From Candidatus Rokuibacteriota bacterium (lineage in GTDB: Bacteria; Methylomirabilota; Methylomirabilia; Rokubacteriales; CSP1-6): DNA of 24,701 bases. The position numbers and the translations under genes are program-made. The stretch lies in contig JACORX010000282.1 in the NCBI GenBank assembly GCA_016179165.1, positions 1 through 24,701 on the forward strand. Reading direction: 5' to 3'. Positions 7,828-15,355 of this stretch are shown in pieces. Position 1 is the first letter of the stretch. Every line of letters starts with the position of its first letter. The notes beneath the pieces are model-generated. The model ran no database searches. It worked only from the letters and a program-made list of their open reading frames with translations, and was not told where the DNA came from.

Positions 7828-8577
7828 CTACCCCTTGGGCGGTGTGGCGTCGTTGGTCACGACGGAGCCCACCGCCTCGCCGGCGACGATGCGCCGGATG
7901 TTGCCCCGCCTAGTCAGGTCGAAGACCACAATGGGCAGCTTGTTGTCCATACAGAGCGAGATGGCCGTGGTGTCCATCACCCCGAGGCCCCGGTTGAGCG
8001 CCTCGATGTACCCCACGCGCTCCAGCTTGACGGCCTTCGGGTCCTTGGCCGGGTCGGAGGTGTAGATACCGTCTACCTTGGAGGCCTTTAGAAGCGCCTC
8101 GGCTCCGATCTCGACCGCGCGCAGGGCGCCCGCGGTGTCCGTCGTGAAGAACGGGTTGCCCGTGCCCGCGGCGAAGACCACCACGCGTCCCTTCTCGAGG
8201 TGGCGGATGGCGCGCCGGCGAATGTACGGCTCGGACACCGCGCGCATCTCGATGGCGGAGAGCACGCGCGTCGGCACACCCGCCTTCTCGACAGCGTCCT
8301 GGAGCGCCAGCGCGTTGATGACGGTGGCGAGCATGCCCATGTAGTCGCCGGTAGCGCGATCCATGCCGCCGGCGCTCGCCGCGATGCCACGAAAGATGTT
8401 ACCGCCGCCGATGACAACGGCCAGCTGCACCCCCATGTCGATCACTTCGCGGATCTCCTCCGCGATGCCGCCGATGGTCTCGGGGTCGATGCCGTAGCCC
8501 TGCTTGCCCGCCAGCGCCTCGCCCGAGATCTTGAGCAGGACGCGGCGGTACGCGGTGGGGGCCTGGGCGTCGGCCAT
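7828..8577 (-). CDS. pyrH: UMP kinase (uridylate kinase)
   Basis: The 249-residue enzyme phosphorylates UMP to UDP and belongs to the amino-acid kinase fold. Motifs seen are RRVLLKISGEAL (11-22), VIGGGNIFRG (55-64), the UMP-binding region GTGNPFFTTDTAGALRA, and DGIYTSDPAKDP near the ATP site. The start lies 5 nt after the tsf stop. Upstream in-frame sequence is arginine/glycine-rich shadow of tsf and was excluded. Bacterial PyrH is usually a hexamer regulated by GTP and UTP; nothing in the sequence argues against that. Confidence 0.96.
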   Translation of the reverse strand: MADAQAPTAYRRVLLKISGEALAGKQGYGIDPETIGGIAEEIREVIDMGVQLAVVIGGGNIFRGIAASAGGMDRATGDYMGMLATVINALALQDAVEKAGVPTRVLSAIEMRAVSEPYIRRRAIRHLEKGRVVVFAAGTGNPFFTTDTAGALRAVEIGAEALLKASKVDGIYTSDPAKDPKAVKLERVGYIEALNRGLGVMDTTAISLCMDNKLPIVVFDLTRRGNIRRIVAGEAVGSVVTNDATPPKG

Positions 8578-8582
8578 GGGAC

Positions 8583-9185
<603 letters not shown>

Positions 9186-9199
9186 TGGGGGCGCGCTCC

Positions 9200-9988
9200 T
9201 CAGGCCTGCACCGGGGCTTCGGCCGACGCGGCCATCTCGGCCTCGGTCACCACGGGCATGTCCTTCGATTCCGGGATCTCGTCGGACGCCGCGGTCTCCT
9301 TGGCAAGCGTGCCTGCGCCCTCGATCACCGCGTCGGCGATGCGAGAGGTGATCAGCCGCACCGATCGGATGGCGTCGTCATTGCCGGGAATCGGGTAATC
9401 GATCCCGGTGGGATCGCAGTTGGTGTCCACGATGGCGACGATGGGGATGGCGAGCCGCCGCGCCTCCTCCACCGCGATCGTCTCCTTCTTGGGGTCGATG
9501 ATGAAGACGGCTGATGGCAGCCGGTCCAGGTTTCTGATGCCGACCAGCGTGTGCTGGAGCTTCTCGCGCTCCCGCTCGAGCACGATGACTTCCTTCTTCG
9601 GCAACCGGTCGTACTCGCCCGTCTCCTTCATCTCGTCCAGCTTCTTGAGCCGCGCGATGGACTTGCGGATCGTGGCGAAGTTAGTCAGGGTGCCACCGAG
9701 CCAGCGGTGGTTGACGTAGTACATGCCGCAGCGGCCCGCCTCCTCGAGCACCGTCTCCTGCGCCTGCTTCTTGGTGCCGACCATCAGGAGCGTGCCGCCG
9801 CCGGCCGCGAGGTCGCGCACGTATGCGTGCGCCTCACGGAACTTCTTGAGGGTCTTCTGGAGGTCGATGATGTAGATGCCGTTGCGCTCCCCGAAGATGT
9901 ACTTCTGCATCTTGGGGTTCCAGCGCTTGGTCTGGTGGCCGAAGTGCACGCCGGCCTCCAGCAATTCCTTCATCGTCAGTGCCGCCAT
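9200..9988 (-). CDS. rpsB: 30S ribosomal protein S2
   Basis: The 262-residue protein begins MAALTMKELLEAGVHFGHQT, the S2 signature, and contains GTKKQAQ, HRWLGGTLTNFATIRKSI and PSAVFIIDPKKE, all typical. The C-terminal tail (after residue about 230) is acidic and alanine-rich, as is common. The ATG is set by a strong GAGGAG seven nt upstream; the open frame extending into the leader is not coding. S2 is known to repress its own rpsB-tsf operon in E. coli through the leader. Here too a folded leader directly abuts the ribosome binding site (see separate entry). Confidence 0.97.
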   Translation of the reverse strand: MAALTMKELLEAGVHFGHQTKRWNPKMQKYIFGERNGIYIIDLQKTLKKFREAHAYVRDLAAGGGTLLMVGTKKQAQETVLEEAGRCGMYYVNHRWLGGTLTNFATIRKSIARLKKLDEMKETGEYDRLPKKEVIVLEREREKLQHTLVGIRNLDRLPSAVFIIDPKKETIAVEEARRLAIPIVAIVDTNCDPTGIDYPIPGNDDAIRSVRLITSRIADAVIEGAGTLAKETAASDEIPESKDMPVVTEAEMAASAEAPVQA

Positions 9989-9994
9989 CTCATT

Positions 9995-10097
9995 CTCCTC
10001 TTCGGTTGGCCTCCGATCGGGAGCGGCAAGGTCCGTGCCTTGCACTCCCCTGCGGCTCATGCCGCAGGGACCGAAGCTCGCGATCGTGCGAATTAGA
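9995..10097 (-). promoter_or_regulatory. Structured rpsB leader RNA with -10-like box; candidate S2 autoregulatory element
   Basis: On the minus strand a TCTAAT box (10092-10097; five of six bases of the -10 consensus, weak -35) would start RNA near 10085. The RNA can fold into a closing stem P1 (TTCGGT 10070-10075 with ACCGAA 10001-10006), hairpin P2 with a perfect 9-bp stem CCCTGCGGC/GCCGCAGGG and ATGA loop (10048-10069), and hairpin P3 (GGGAG-x-GCAAGG with CCTTGC-xx-CTCCC, 10019-10049, 6-nt loop). P2 and P3 share two bases. The 3' arm of P1 directly abuts the GAGGAG ribosome binding site. The pairing is seen in the sequence; control by S2 is inferred by analogy with E. coli. Confidence 0.55.
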
Positions 10098-10107
10098 CTG
10101 CCTGTTG

Positions 10108-11322
10108 CTACGTCGTGTACTTGCCGTTGATCCGAACGTACTCCTCGCTGAGATCCGTTGTCCACACCCGGTCCTGACCGCGACCGAGACCCAGGTCTAT
10201 GCTGATCGAATACTCTGGCTCCGCCATGAGCGCGCGGATCTTGTCGAGCCGCGCGCCCGCCTTGAGCATGCCCTTCTCCACCAGCGCTTCGTCGCCTACG
10301 CTGATCGCTACCTTGTCCTGCGCGACGCGGGCCGGCGACTTGCCCAGCGCCATCATGATCCTGCCCCAGTTGGGGTCGGCGCCGTTGACCGCGGTCTTGA
10401 CGAGCGGCGAGTTCGCGACCGATCGCGCGGCCAGCAGCGCCTCGCGCCGCGTCCGCGCCCCTCTCACACTCACCTCGACCACCTTTGTCGCGCCCTCGCC
10501 ATCGGCCACGAGCATGCTCGCGAGCTTCGCCACGACGGCCTCGAACCCGCGCGCGAACTCCCGCAGACCGCGGCTGCCGCGCTCGAGAGGCGCGTTCTCC
10601 GCGAGCCCGTTTGCCAGCACCGCGACCGTGTCGCTCGTGGACTGGTCCCCGTCCACCGTGATCCGGTTGAGCGACCCGTCGACCGCCCGCTTGAGCACCC
10701 GCGGCAGCGCGTCCGAGGCGACCATCGCGTCCGTCGCCAGGAAGCAGAACATCGTCGCGAGGTGCGGCTCGAGCATGCCCACGCCCTTGGCGATGCCCCC
10801 GATCGTGATCGGGCGCCCGCCGATCTCGATGCGGAGGGCCGCTTCCTTGGGCCGCGTGTCGGTCGTCATGATCGCCTCGGCGGCGCTCCGGCCGCCCTGG
10901 GGCGAGAGACCCTTGACGAGCTTCGCCAGCGCCGCGCGGATCTTGTCCATCGGCAGCGGCTGGCCGATCACCCCCGTGGCGGCGATCAGCACCTGGGCGG
11001 GCTTGATACGCAGGAGCTCGCCGACGGTCTTGGTCATCTCGCGAGCGTCCCTGATCCCCTGCTCACCCGTGCAGACGTTCGAGCAGCCGCTCGAAGCGAG
11101 GATGGCCTGGGCCCGGCCGTCGCGGATGTACTCCTGCGAGACGACCACGGGCGCGCCCTTGACCTGGTTGCTGGTGAAGACGGCCGCGGCGCGCGCGGGC
11201 GCCGAGGAGTAGACCAGGGCGAGGTCCTTCTTGCCGCTGGGCTTGATGCCGGCCGCCATGCCCGAGGCCAGGATGCCCGGGACGGCCGTGATGCCTCCGT
11301 CGAGCCACTGCATGTCCGGCAT
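10108..11322 (-). CDS. argJ: Bifunctional ornithine acetyltransferase / N-acetylglutamate synthase ArgJ
   Basis: The 404-residue protein moves the acetyl group from N-acetylornithine to glutamate, the cyclic arginine route; many ArgJ also use acetyl-CoA. The autocleavage site is visible as GMLEPHLATMF, giving cleavage between Ala189 and the nucleophile Thr190. Also seen are ATGVIGQPLP (115-124), TTDTRPKEA (153-161), VDGDQSTSDTV, VADGEGATK and GADPNWGRI. The substrate-loop motif reads ASSGCSNVCTGEQG, where most ArgJ have NSGNANACTG. The start lies 6 nt after the argC stop. An alternative Met at codon 4 is possible. The final residue comes 119 nt before rpsB, so readthrough into the ribosomal genes is likely. 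Confidence 0.94.
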   Translation of the reverse strand: MPDMQWLDGGITAVPGILASGMAAGIKPSGKKDLALVYSSAPARAAAVFTSNQVKGAPVVVSQEYIRDGRAQAILASSGCSNVCTGEQGIRDAREMTKTVGELLRIKPAQVLIAATGVIGQPLPMDKIRAALAKLVKGLSPQGGRSAAEAIMTTDTRPKEAALRIEIGGRPITIGGIAKGVGMLEPHLATMFCFLATDAMVASDALPRVLKRAVDGSLNRITVDGDQSTSDTVAVLANGLAENAPLERGSRGLREFARGFEAVVAKLASMLVADGEGATKVVEVSVRGARTRREALLAARSVANSPLVKTAVNGADPNWGRIMMALGKSPARVAQDKVAISVGDEALVEKGMLKAGARLDKIRALMAEPEYSISIDLGLGRGQDRVWTTDLSEEYVRINGKYTT

Positions 11323-11328
11323 GCGGAC

Positions 11329-12378
11329 CTACGGGTACACCGGTGGCGCTTCGAGACCCGTCCGCTCGTCCCACCCCATCATGATGTTGAGGTTCTGGAC
11401 GCCGTTGGCCGAGCCGCCCTTGCCCAGGTTGTCCAGGGTCGAGACGCAGACGGCGCGCCCCGTGCGCGGATCGGAGACGACGGTGACGTCGCAGAAATTG
11501 GAGCCGGTCACGCAGCGGGTTGTCGGCCGCTCACCCTCGGGCAGCACCCGAACGAAGGGCTCGCCCGCGTAGAACTCTCGGTAGAGGGCGAGAAGATCGG
11601 CCGTGCCCGCGCTCTTGGCGAGCGGCACCGATGCCGTGGTAAGGATCCCGCGGTTGAGCGGCACGAGATGCGGCGTGAAGCCGACCACGACGGGCTTGCC
11701 CGCCAGAGCCGAAAGCTCCTGTTCCATCTCCGGCGTGTGGCGGTGAGTCCCGATGGCGTACGCCTGCACGTTCTCGTTGGCCTCGGCGTAGAGGTACATG
11801 GGGTCGATCGTCCGCCCCTGAGCTCCCGCTCCCGTCACGCCCGACTTGCCGTCTATCACGATGCCCTCGACCCGCCCGAGCCCGCTCTTGAGCAACGGCG
11901 CCGTCGCCAGGATCGCGCCCATGGCATAGCAGCCGGGGTTGGCCACGAGCGAGGCGCCCGAGATGGCCTTCCGGTACAGCTCCGGCATGCCATACACGGC
12001 TTCCCCGAGCCCCGCGGCGTCGATGTGGCCCGCCTTGTACCAGGTCGCGTAGAGCGCTCCGTCGCGCAGCCGGTAGTCGGCCGAGAGATCGATGACCTTG
12101 CGGCCGTGCTTCCGGAGGACGGGTACCGCGCGCTGGGACTCCATGTGCGGCAGCGCGAGAAAAACGAGGTCGGCCTCGTCGCTGATGCGCGCGGGGTCGA
12201 GCTCGCTGAAGACCAGCGTTGAGAGGCCGCGCAGGTGCGGGAAGACCTTGTCGAGCCGCTGGCCGGCCAGTCGCTCGGATGTCACCGCGACCAGCTGGAG
12301 CTTCGGGTGGACGCAGAGCAGGCGGAGGGCTTCCGCCCCCATATAGCCGCTCGCCCCCGCGACCGCCACGCGCAGCAC
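11329..12378 (-). CDS. argC: N-acetyl-gamma-glutamyl-phosphate reductase ArgC
   Basis: The 349-residue NADPH enzyme reduces N-acetylglutamyl phosphate to the semialdehyde in arginine synthesis. The nucleotide-binding loop is AVAGASGYMGAEALRLL near residue 5-21, the catalytic cysteine is C150 in ANPGCYAMGA, and the C-terminal half has GKSGVTGAG, HRHTPEMEQEL and TPHLVPLNRGI. The start is taken as GTG 5 nt after the rpsI stop (TAGGCGCC-GTG), because the open frame upstream of it lies inside rpsI and does not resemble ArgC. It is followed closely by argJ; the two make consecutive-pathway enzymes within a ribosomal-protein operon. Confidence 0.94.
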   Translation of the reverse strand: MLRVAVAGASGYMGAEALRLLCVHPKLQLVAVTSERLAGQRLDKVFPHLRGLSTLVFSELDPARISDEADLVFLALPHMESQRAVPVLRKHGRKVIDLSADYRLRDGALYATWYKAGHIDAAGLGEAVYGMPELYRKAISGASLVANPGCYAMGAILATAPLLKSGLGRVEGIVIDGKSGVTGAGAQGRTIDPMYLYAEANENVQAYAIGTHRHTPEMEQELSALAGKPVVVGFTPHLVPLNRGILTTASVPLAKSAGTADLLALYREFYAGEPFVRVLPEGERPTTRCVTGSNFCDVTVVSDPRTGRAVCVSTLDNLGKGGSANGVQNLNIMMGWDERTGLEAPPVYP

Positions 12379-12383
12379 GGCGC

Positions 12384-12779
12384 CTACCGCTTGGAGTACT
12401 GGAACTTCGACCGCGCGCCCGGCTGGCCGTATTTCTTGCGCTCCTTCATCCGCGGGTCGCGCGTCAGCAAGCCCGCCCGTTTGAGAGCCGGCCGCAGGTT
12501 GACGTCGAATTCGAGCAGCGCCCGGGCGATACCGTGGCGCACCGCGCCTGCCTGTCCCGTCGGGCCCCCGCCGCCCACGTTGATGGTAGCGTCCAAGGTC
12601 CCAACGGTATTCGTCAACTGGAGCGGCTGCGCGATGATCATGCGCAGTGTCTCCCGTGGGAAGTAGTCCTCGAATAGACGGCGGTTGACCAGGATCCGGC
12701 CCCCGCCCGGCCGGAGCCATACGCGCGCCACCGACGTCTTCCGCCTGCCCGTACCGTAGAACTGCGTCGCTGCGGCCAT
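12384..12779 (-). CDS. rpsI: 30S ribosomal protein S9
   Basis: The 131-residue protein shows QFYGTGRRKTSVARV at the N-terminus, the family signature GGGPTGQAGAVRHGIARAL, and the invariant C-terminal KFQYSKR tail that reaches the P-site tRNA. The ATG has an AGGAG ribosome binding site six nt upstream; the longer open frame is shadow of rplM. It follows rplM by 23 nt, the near-universal L13-S9 pairing. Confidence 0.97.
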   Translation of the reverse strand: MAAATQFYGTGRRKTSVARVWLRPGGGRILVNRRLFEDYFPRETLRMIIAQPLQLTNTVGTLDATINVGGGGPTGQAGAVRHGIARALLEFDVNLRPALKRAGLLTRDPRMKERKKYGQPGARSKFQYSKR

Positions 12780-12802
12780 TCGCTCTCCTCTTGAACCCTG
12801 CG

Positions 12803-13249
12803 TCAGTTCTTGGTCCGGCCGCCGATCGGCATTGGCTCGGGCTTCTGCGCGGCGTGCGGGTGATCGGATCCCCTGTAGACCTTGAGCTTGCGTGCCATGG
12901 CCCGGCCGAGGCGCCCCTTGGGGAGCATACCCTGGATGGCCCACTCGACCACGCGCTCCGGATGGCTCTTGAGCATGCGCTCCGCGCTCACCTCGCGCAG
13001 ACCGCCGATATAGCCGGAGTGCCACCGGTACATTTTGTCGGTAAGCTTGCGTCCCGTCAGGTGGATCTTCTCGGCATTGATCACCACCACGTGGTCGCCC
13101 ACGTCGAGGTTTGGAGCGAACGTGGGCTTGTGCTTACCGCGCAGCACGTGCGCCACGCGGCTGGCCAGCCTTCCCAGTACCTTGCCACTGGCGTCCACCA
13201 CGAACCACCTCCGGTCGATCTCGTCTTCCTTCGGCATTACCGTCGCCAT
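12803..13249 (-). CDS. rplM: 50S ribosomal protein L13
   Basis: The 148-residue protein contains RRWFVVDASGKVLGRLAS, the GDHVVVINAEKIHLTGRKLTDK segment, the MLPKGRLGRAMARKLKVYRG signature and a C-terminal HPHAAQKPEP, all typical of L13. AGGA about 10 nt before the ATG is a plausible ribosome binding site. This is the first gene of the left-hand block; a sigma70-like promoter lies 72-100 nt upstream and the opposite strand beyond carries a divergent lipoprotein gene. Confidence 0.97.
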   Translation of the reverse strand: MATVMPKEDEIDRRWFVVDASGKVLGRLASRVAHVLRGKHKPTFAPNLDVGDHVVVINAEKIHLTGRKLTDKMYRWHSGYIGGLREVSAERMLKSHPERVVEWAIQGMLPKGRLGRAMARKLKVYRGSDHPHAAQKPEPMPIGGRTKN

Positions 13250-13320
13250 GATCTCAGTCCTTCTCCCGCTTTAGAAGTCAGCTACTTGGCGTTCGCCCTT
13301 CCGCAAATTGTCAGCGGGTA

Positions 13321-13349
13321 ATGCTATAGGAAATCCGCAACCGAGTCAA
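13321..13349 (-). promoter_or_regulatory. Sigma70-type promoter for the rplM-to-nusA block
   Basis: On the minus strand TTGACT (13344-13349, five of six consensus bases) and TAGCAT (13321-13326, four of six) are 17 nt apart. A start near 13313 would give a leader of about 64 nt before rplM. The site lies just downstream of two short tandem repeats (13358-13403). Confidence 0.55.
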
Positions 13350-13357
13350 CTGTAGTG

Positions 13358-13403
13358 CGCACATCCGCACATCCAGGGTTCCGGCAAACAGGGTTCCGGC
13401 AAG
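13358..13403. repeat. Two adjacent short tandem repeats
   Basis: CGCACATC occurs twice in tandem (13358-13373). Directly after it a 15-bp unit CAGGGTTCCGGCAA plus one variable base occurs twice in tandem (13374-13403), with 14 identical bases. They lie just upstream of the rplM promoter as read on the minus strand. Confidence 0.85.
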
Positions 13404-13577
13404 ACCGACGGCCCATAGCCGCCGTCGTGCGCTGGGGGAGAGTTCAGCGCCTTTTCCTACTCTCCTCCGCGGATTCCAGGGTTTCGGGACGACTACGACG
13501 TGGCCCTGTTTCTGGCTATGGATCTCTATAGGATTGCCCTGGCCGCCGTGTATCATAGCCCGCTGGGAGGACATCCG

Positions 13578-14525
13578 GTGCAAAGAGTGCACGGCTACCG
13601 CGGTTTGCTCGCGGCGCTGGGGCTTGTGGGGGGCACGCTGTCGGGATGCGCGGCCGCCATCAAACAGGCCGACTGCTATCCCCACATTTACCTCGACTCC
13701 CGCTACGCGATCCGAGGCACCTCCCTGGCGGCGGCCCCCACCCTGCGGGACGGCACCTGCTACCACTTCGTCAACAAGGACGGCCGCATCGTCCGCGTGG
13801 ACTACCGGCTCGACGGTACGCTGAGTCCGGACCCCACCTCCGGCGTCGCCACGATCCGGGTCGAGCACGCTGGCGCGGCCGAGAAACGGGTGTTCCTCGA
13901 TGCCGGTGGCCGGCCGGCGCCCAACCTCGACGGGATCTACGCGGTCATGCTCACATACGACGACAAGGGCGATCCGCTCGAATGGAGGAATCTTGGCGCT
14001 GACGGTCAGCCCAAGGAAGCGAAAGACTCGGGTCTGGCCATCTTTCGCTGGCAGGTCAATCCGCAGGGACAGGCAATCGAAGAATCGCACTTTGGGGCGA
14101 ACGAGGAACTGAAGGCCGACCGGCGCCTGGGCGTCGCCATCATCCGGTGGCGGTATGACCCGGACGGGAACACCGTGGAGGAAAGCTACTTCGGCGTGGA
14201 CACACGGCCAACCCTGGATCGGCTCCGGAGCGTGGCCGCCATCCGCTGGCAGTACGGGTCAAGCGGGAGGACGGTCGAGGAGAGCTACCTCGGATCGAAC
14301 GGGCAGTTGAAAGAAGACAAGAATCGCGGTGTGGCCATGGTCCGCTGGCAGTACGACAGCAATCTGAACACGCTCGAAGAGCGCTATTTCGGAGCCGACC
14401 AGCGGCCCAAGGCCGACCGCCGCGTGGGCGTGGCCATCATCCGCTGGCAATACGACCCATACGGGCGCGAAACGGGCACCTCCATGTTCGACATGAACGA
14501 GAGGCCGATCTCGCGCTCCCGTTAG
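13578..14525 (+). CDS. Predicted lipoprotein built of 33-residue repeats
   Basis: No named family was recognised with certainty. The 315-residue product starts with a short basic n-region, the hydrophobic run LLAALGLVGG and a lipobox LSGC with Cys24, so it is probably a lipid-anchored envelope protein. From about residue 88 it consists of seven tandem units: two diverged ones (88-150) and five of exactly 33 residues (151-315), with the consensus GVAxIRWQYDPxGxTxEExYFGxxxxxKxDR. The pattern is reminiscent of other bacterial YDxxGN...E..YFG repeat proteins. The GTG start is preferred because GGGAGG lies 7 nt upstream; 26 more in-frame codons upstream carry no signal. It converges with the next gene. 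Confidence 0.8.
   Translation: MQRVHGYRGLLAALGLVGGTLSGCAAAIKQADCYPHIYLDSRYAIRGTSLAAAPTLRDGTCYHFVNKDGRIVRVDYRLDGTLSPDPTSGVATIRVEHAGAAEKRVFLDAGGRPAPNLDGIYAVMLTYDDKGDPLEWRNLGADGQPKEAKDSGLAIFRWQVNPQGQAIEESHFGANEELKADRRLGVAIIRWRYDPDGNTVEESYFGVDTRPTLDRLRSVAAIRWQYGSSGRTVEESYLGSNGQLKEDKNRGVAMVRWQYDSNLNTLEERYFGADQRPKADRRVGVAIIRWQYDPYGRETGTSMFDMNERPISRSR
14028..14522 (+). repeat. Five 99-bp coding tandem repeats
   Basis: Five consecutive 99-nt units encode the 33-residue repeats of the lipoprotein. The core encoding VA-IRWQYD is also alike at DNA level; units 4, 5 and 6 share near-identical CCGCTGGCA(G/A)TACG segments. Exact unit length without insertions points to duplication by unequal recombination. 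The last unit diverges in its second half. Confidence 0.85.
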
Positions 14526-14584
14526 CCACGAACCTCGACGGGGTCGCTTCTTCCATCGCCTTCACAGCGGAGTGCGGTCGCGGC

Positions 14585-15331
14585 CTAAGGCTCCTGCTCC
14601 ACTGTAAACGTGGTGCCCTTCGGAGTGGTGCTGAAGCGCACGAGGTAACGAACGGGCATCCCGCATCGGTCGTCGGTCTTGGTGGAGATCGGCGCGACCG
14701 ACCTCACCCCGCTGTGAAGGCGCTGGAGCGTCCATCGCTCTACCCACTGCCCGCCGATAGGCCGTTCACCCTCCACCGCAGCGCCTTCCAAGGGCTGCAG
14801 TACCTCCGAGTCGATGACCTTGCGAGCGTCGCATGTCCCTTCGGCCCCGGCTGCCGGGAAATCTCTCTGGGAAAGGAATCCAAGCACGTCCCGCTGCAGG
14901 ATCAAATCCGCGATGGTCGTGCCGGGAACCGTAGCTGTCTCGCGCGGCTGCACCTCGAGCTCCATGGTGACGTCGAGATCTCCGTCGGCCGCCCGGGCGA
15001 ACTTGACGAGGTAGGGGACCAGAGATCCGCAGCGATCGACCGTCCAGCGCTCGGTCCACCGCGCCGACACCCGCTGACTCCCCTGCTCGACAGCCCCCAC
15101 CACTTCGGTGGTGCTAACACTCCGGCTTCTACAACTTGGATCGCCTCCCATTTTCTCGGACGAGTCCAACGTCAAAAGCAGTTCCGAGAGCGGCGCCTCG
15201 CGCTTGGTCTGCCCTTGGAGGCCCGTGCAGCCACCGAGAAGAAACAGAGGCACGAGGAGGAGCGACGACACAGACGGCCACCCCCCAAGCCGCCGCCGCC
15301 CCCGCGCGTTCCAACCTGGGGTCTGGCTCAC
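14585..15331 (-). CDS. Predicted lipoprotein with duplicated Cys/ERWT module
   Basis: The 248-residue product has an N-terminal membrane-targeting segment (SLLLVPLFLL) and lipobox LGGC with Cys35. Two related modules follow: residues about 62-128 and 162-246, each with the order Cys, V-x-x-[ST/DS]EV, ERWT, DRCG, YLV[KR]F and a beta-rich end. Their cysteine pairs (67/101 and 167/223) could form disulfides in the periplasm. ERWT...CG...V modules of this kind occur in small secreted proteins of unknown function. The start is GTG, 24 nt after the FecR-domain gene, so the two are probably cotranscribed. Function is not known; the name is descriptive only. Confidence 0.75.
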   Translation of the reverse strand: MSQTPGWNARGRRRLGGWPSVSSLLLVPLFLLGGCTGLQGQTKREAPLSELLLTLDSSEKMGGDPSCRSRSVSTTEVVGAVEQGSQRVSARWTERWTVDRCGSLVPYLVKFARAADGDLDVTMELEVQPRETATVPGTTIADLILQRDVLGFLSQRDFPAAGAEGTCDARKVIDSEVLQPLEGAAVEGERPIGGQWVERWTLQRLHSGVRSVAPISTKTDDRCGMPVRYLVRFSTTPKGTTFTVEQEP

Positions 15332-15355
15332 GGTGTCTTCAGGCCGGGAGAGCGG

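Larger units (their letters stand above)
13250..13577. other. Divergent intergenic region between rplM and repeat lipoprotein
   Basis: These 328 bases hold no convincing gene. They contain the rplM leader and promoter, an 8-bp and a 15-bp tandem duplication, an inverted repeat CGACGGC/GCCGTCG around 13406-13428, and the GGGAGG ribosome binding site of the plus-strand lipoprotein. A TATCAT box at 13551-13556 has no well-spaced -35 partner, so the plus-strand promoter was not located. Confidence 0.6.

Noticed and set aside
9979..12222. 747-codon plus-strand open frame opposite argJ and argC
   Set aside because: Composition is typical of antisense shadow (RH, DR, AV runs), while argC and argJ on the other strand are certain.
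13551..13556. TATCAT as -10 of the repeat lipoprotein
   Set aside because: The nearest TTG box is only 10 nt upstream and the start would leave almost no leader before the ribosome binding site.
13311..14090. 259-codon minus-strand frame opposite the repeat lipoprotein
   Set aside because: Has no signal or domain; the plus-strand frame has a lipobox, ribosome binding site and regular repeats.
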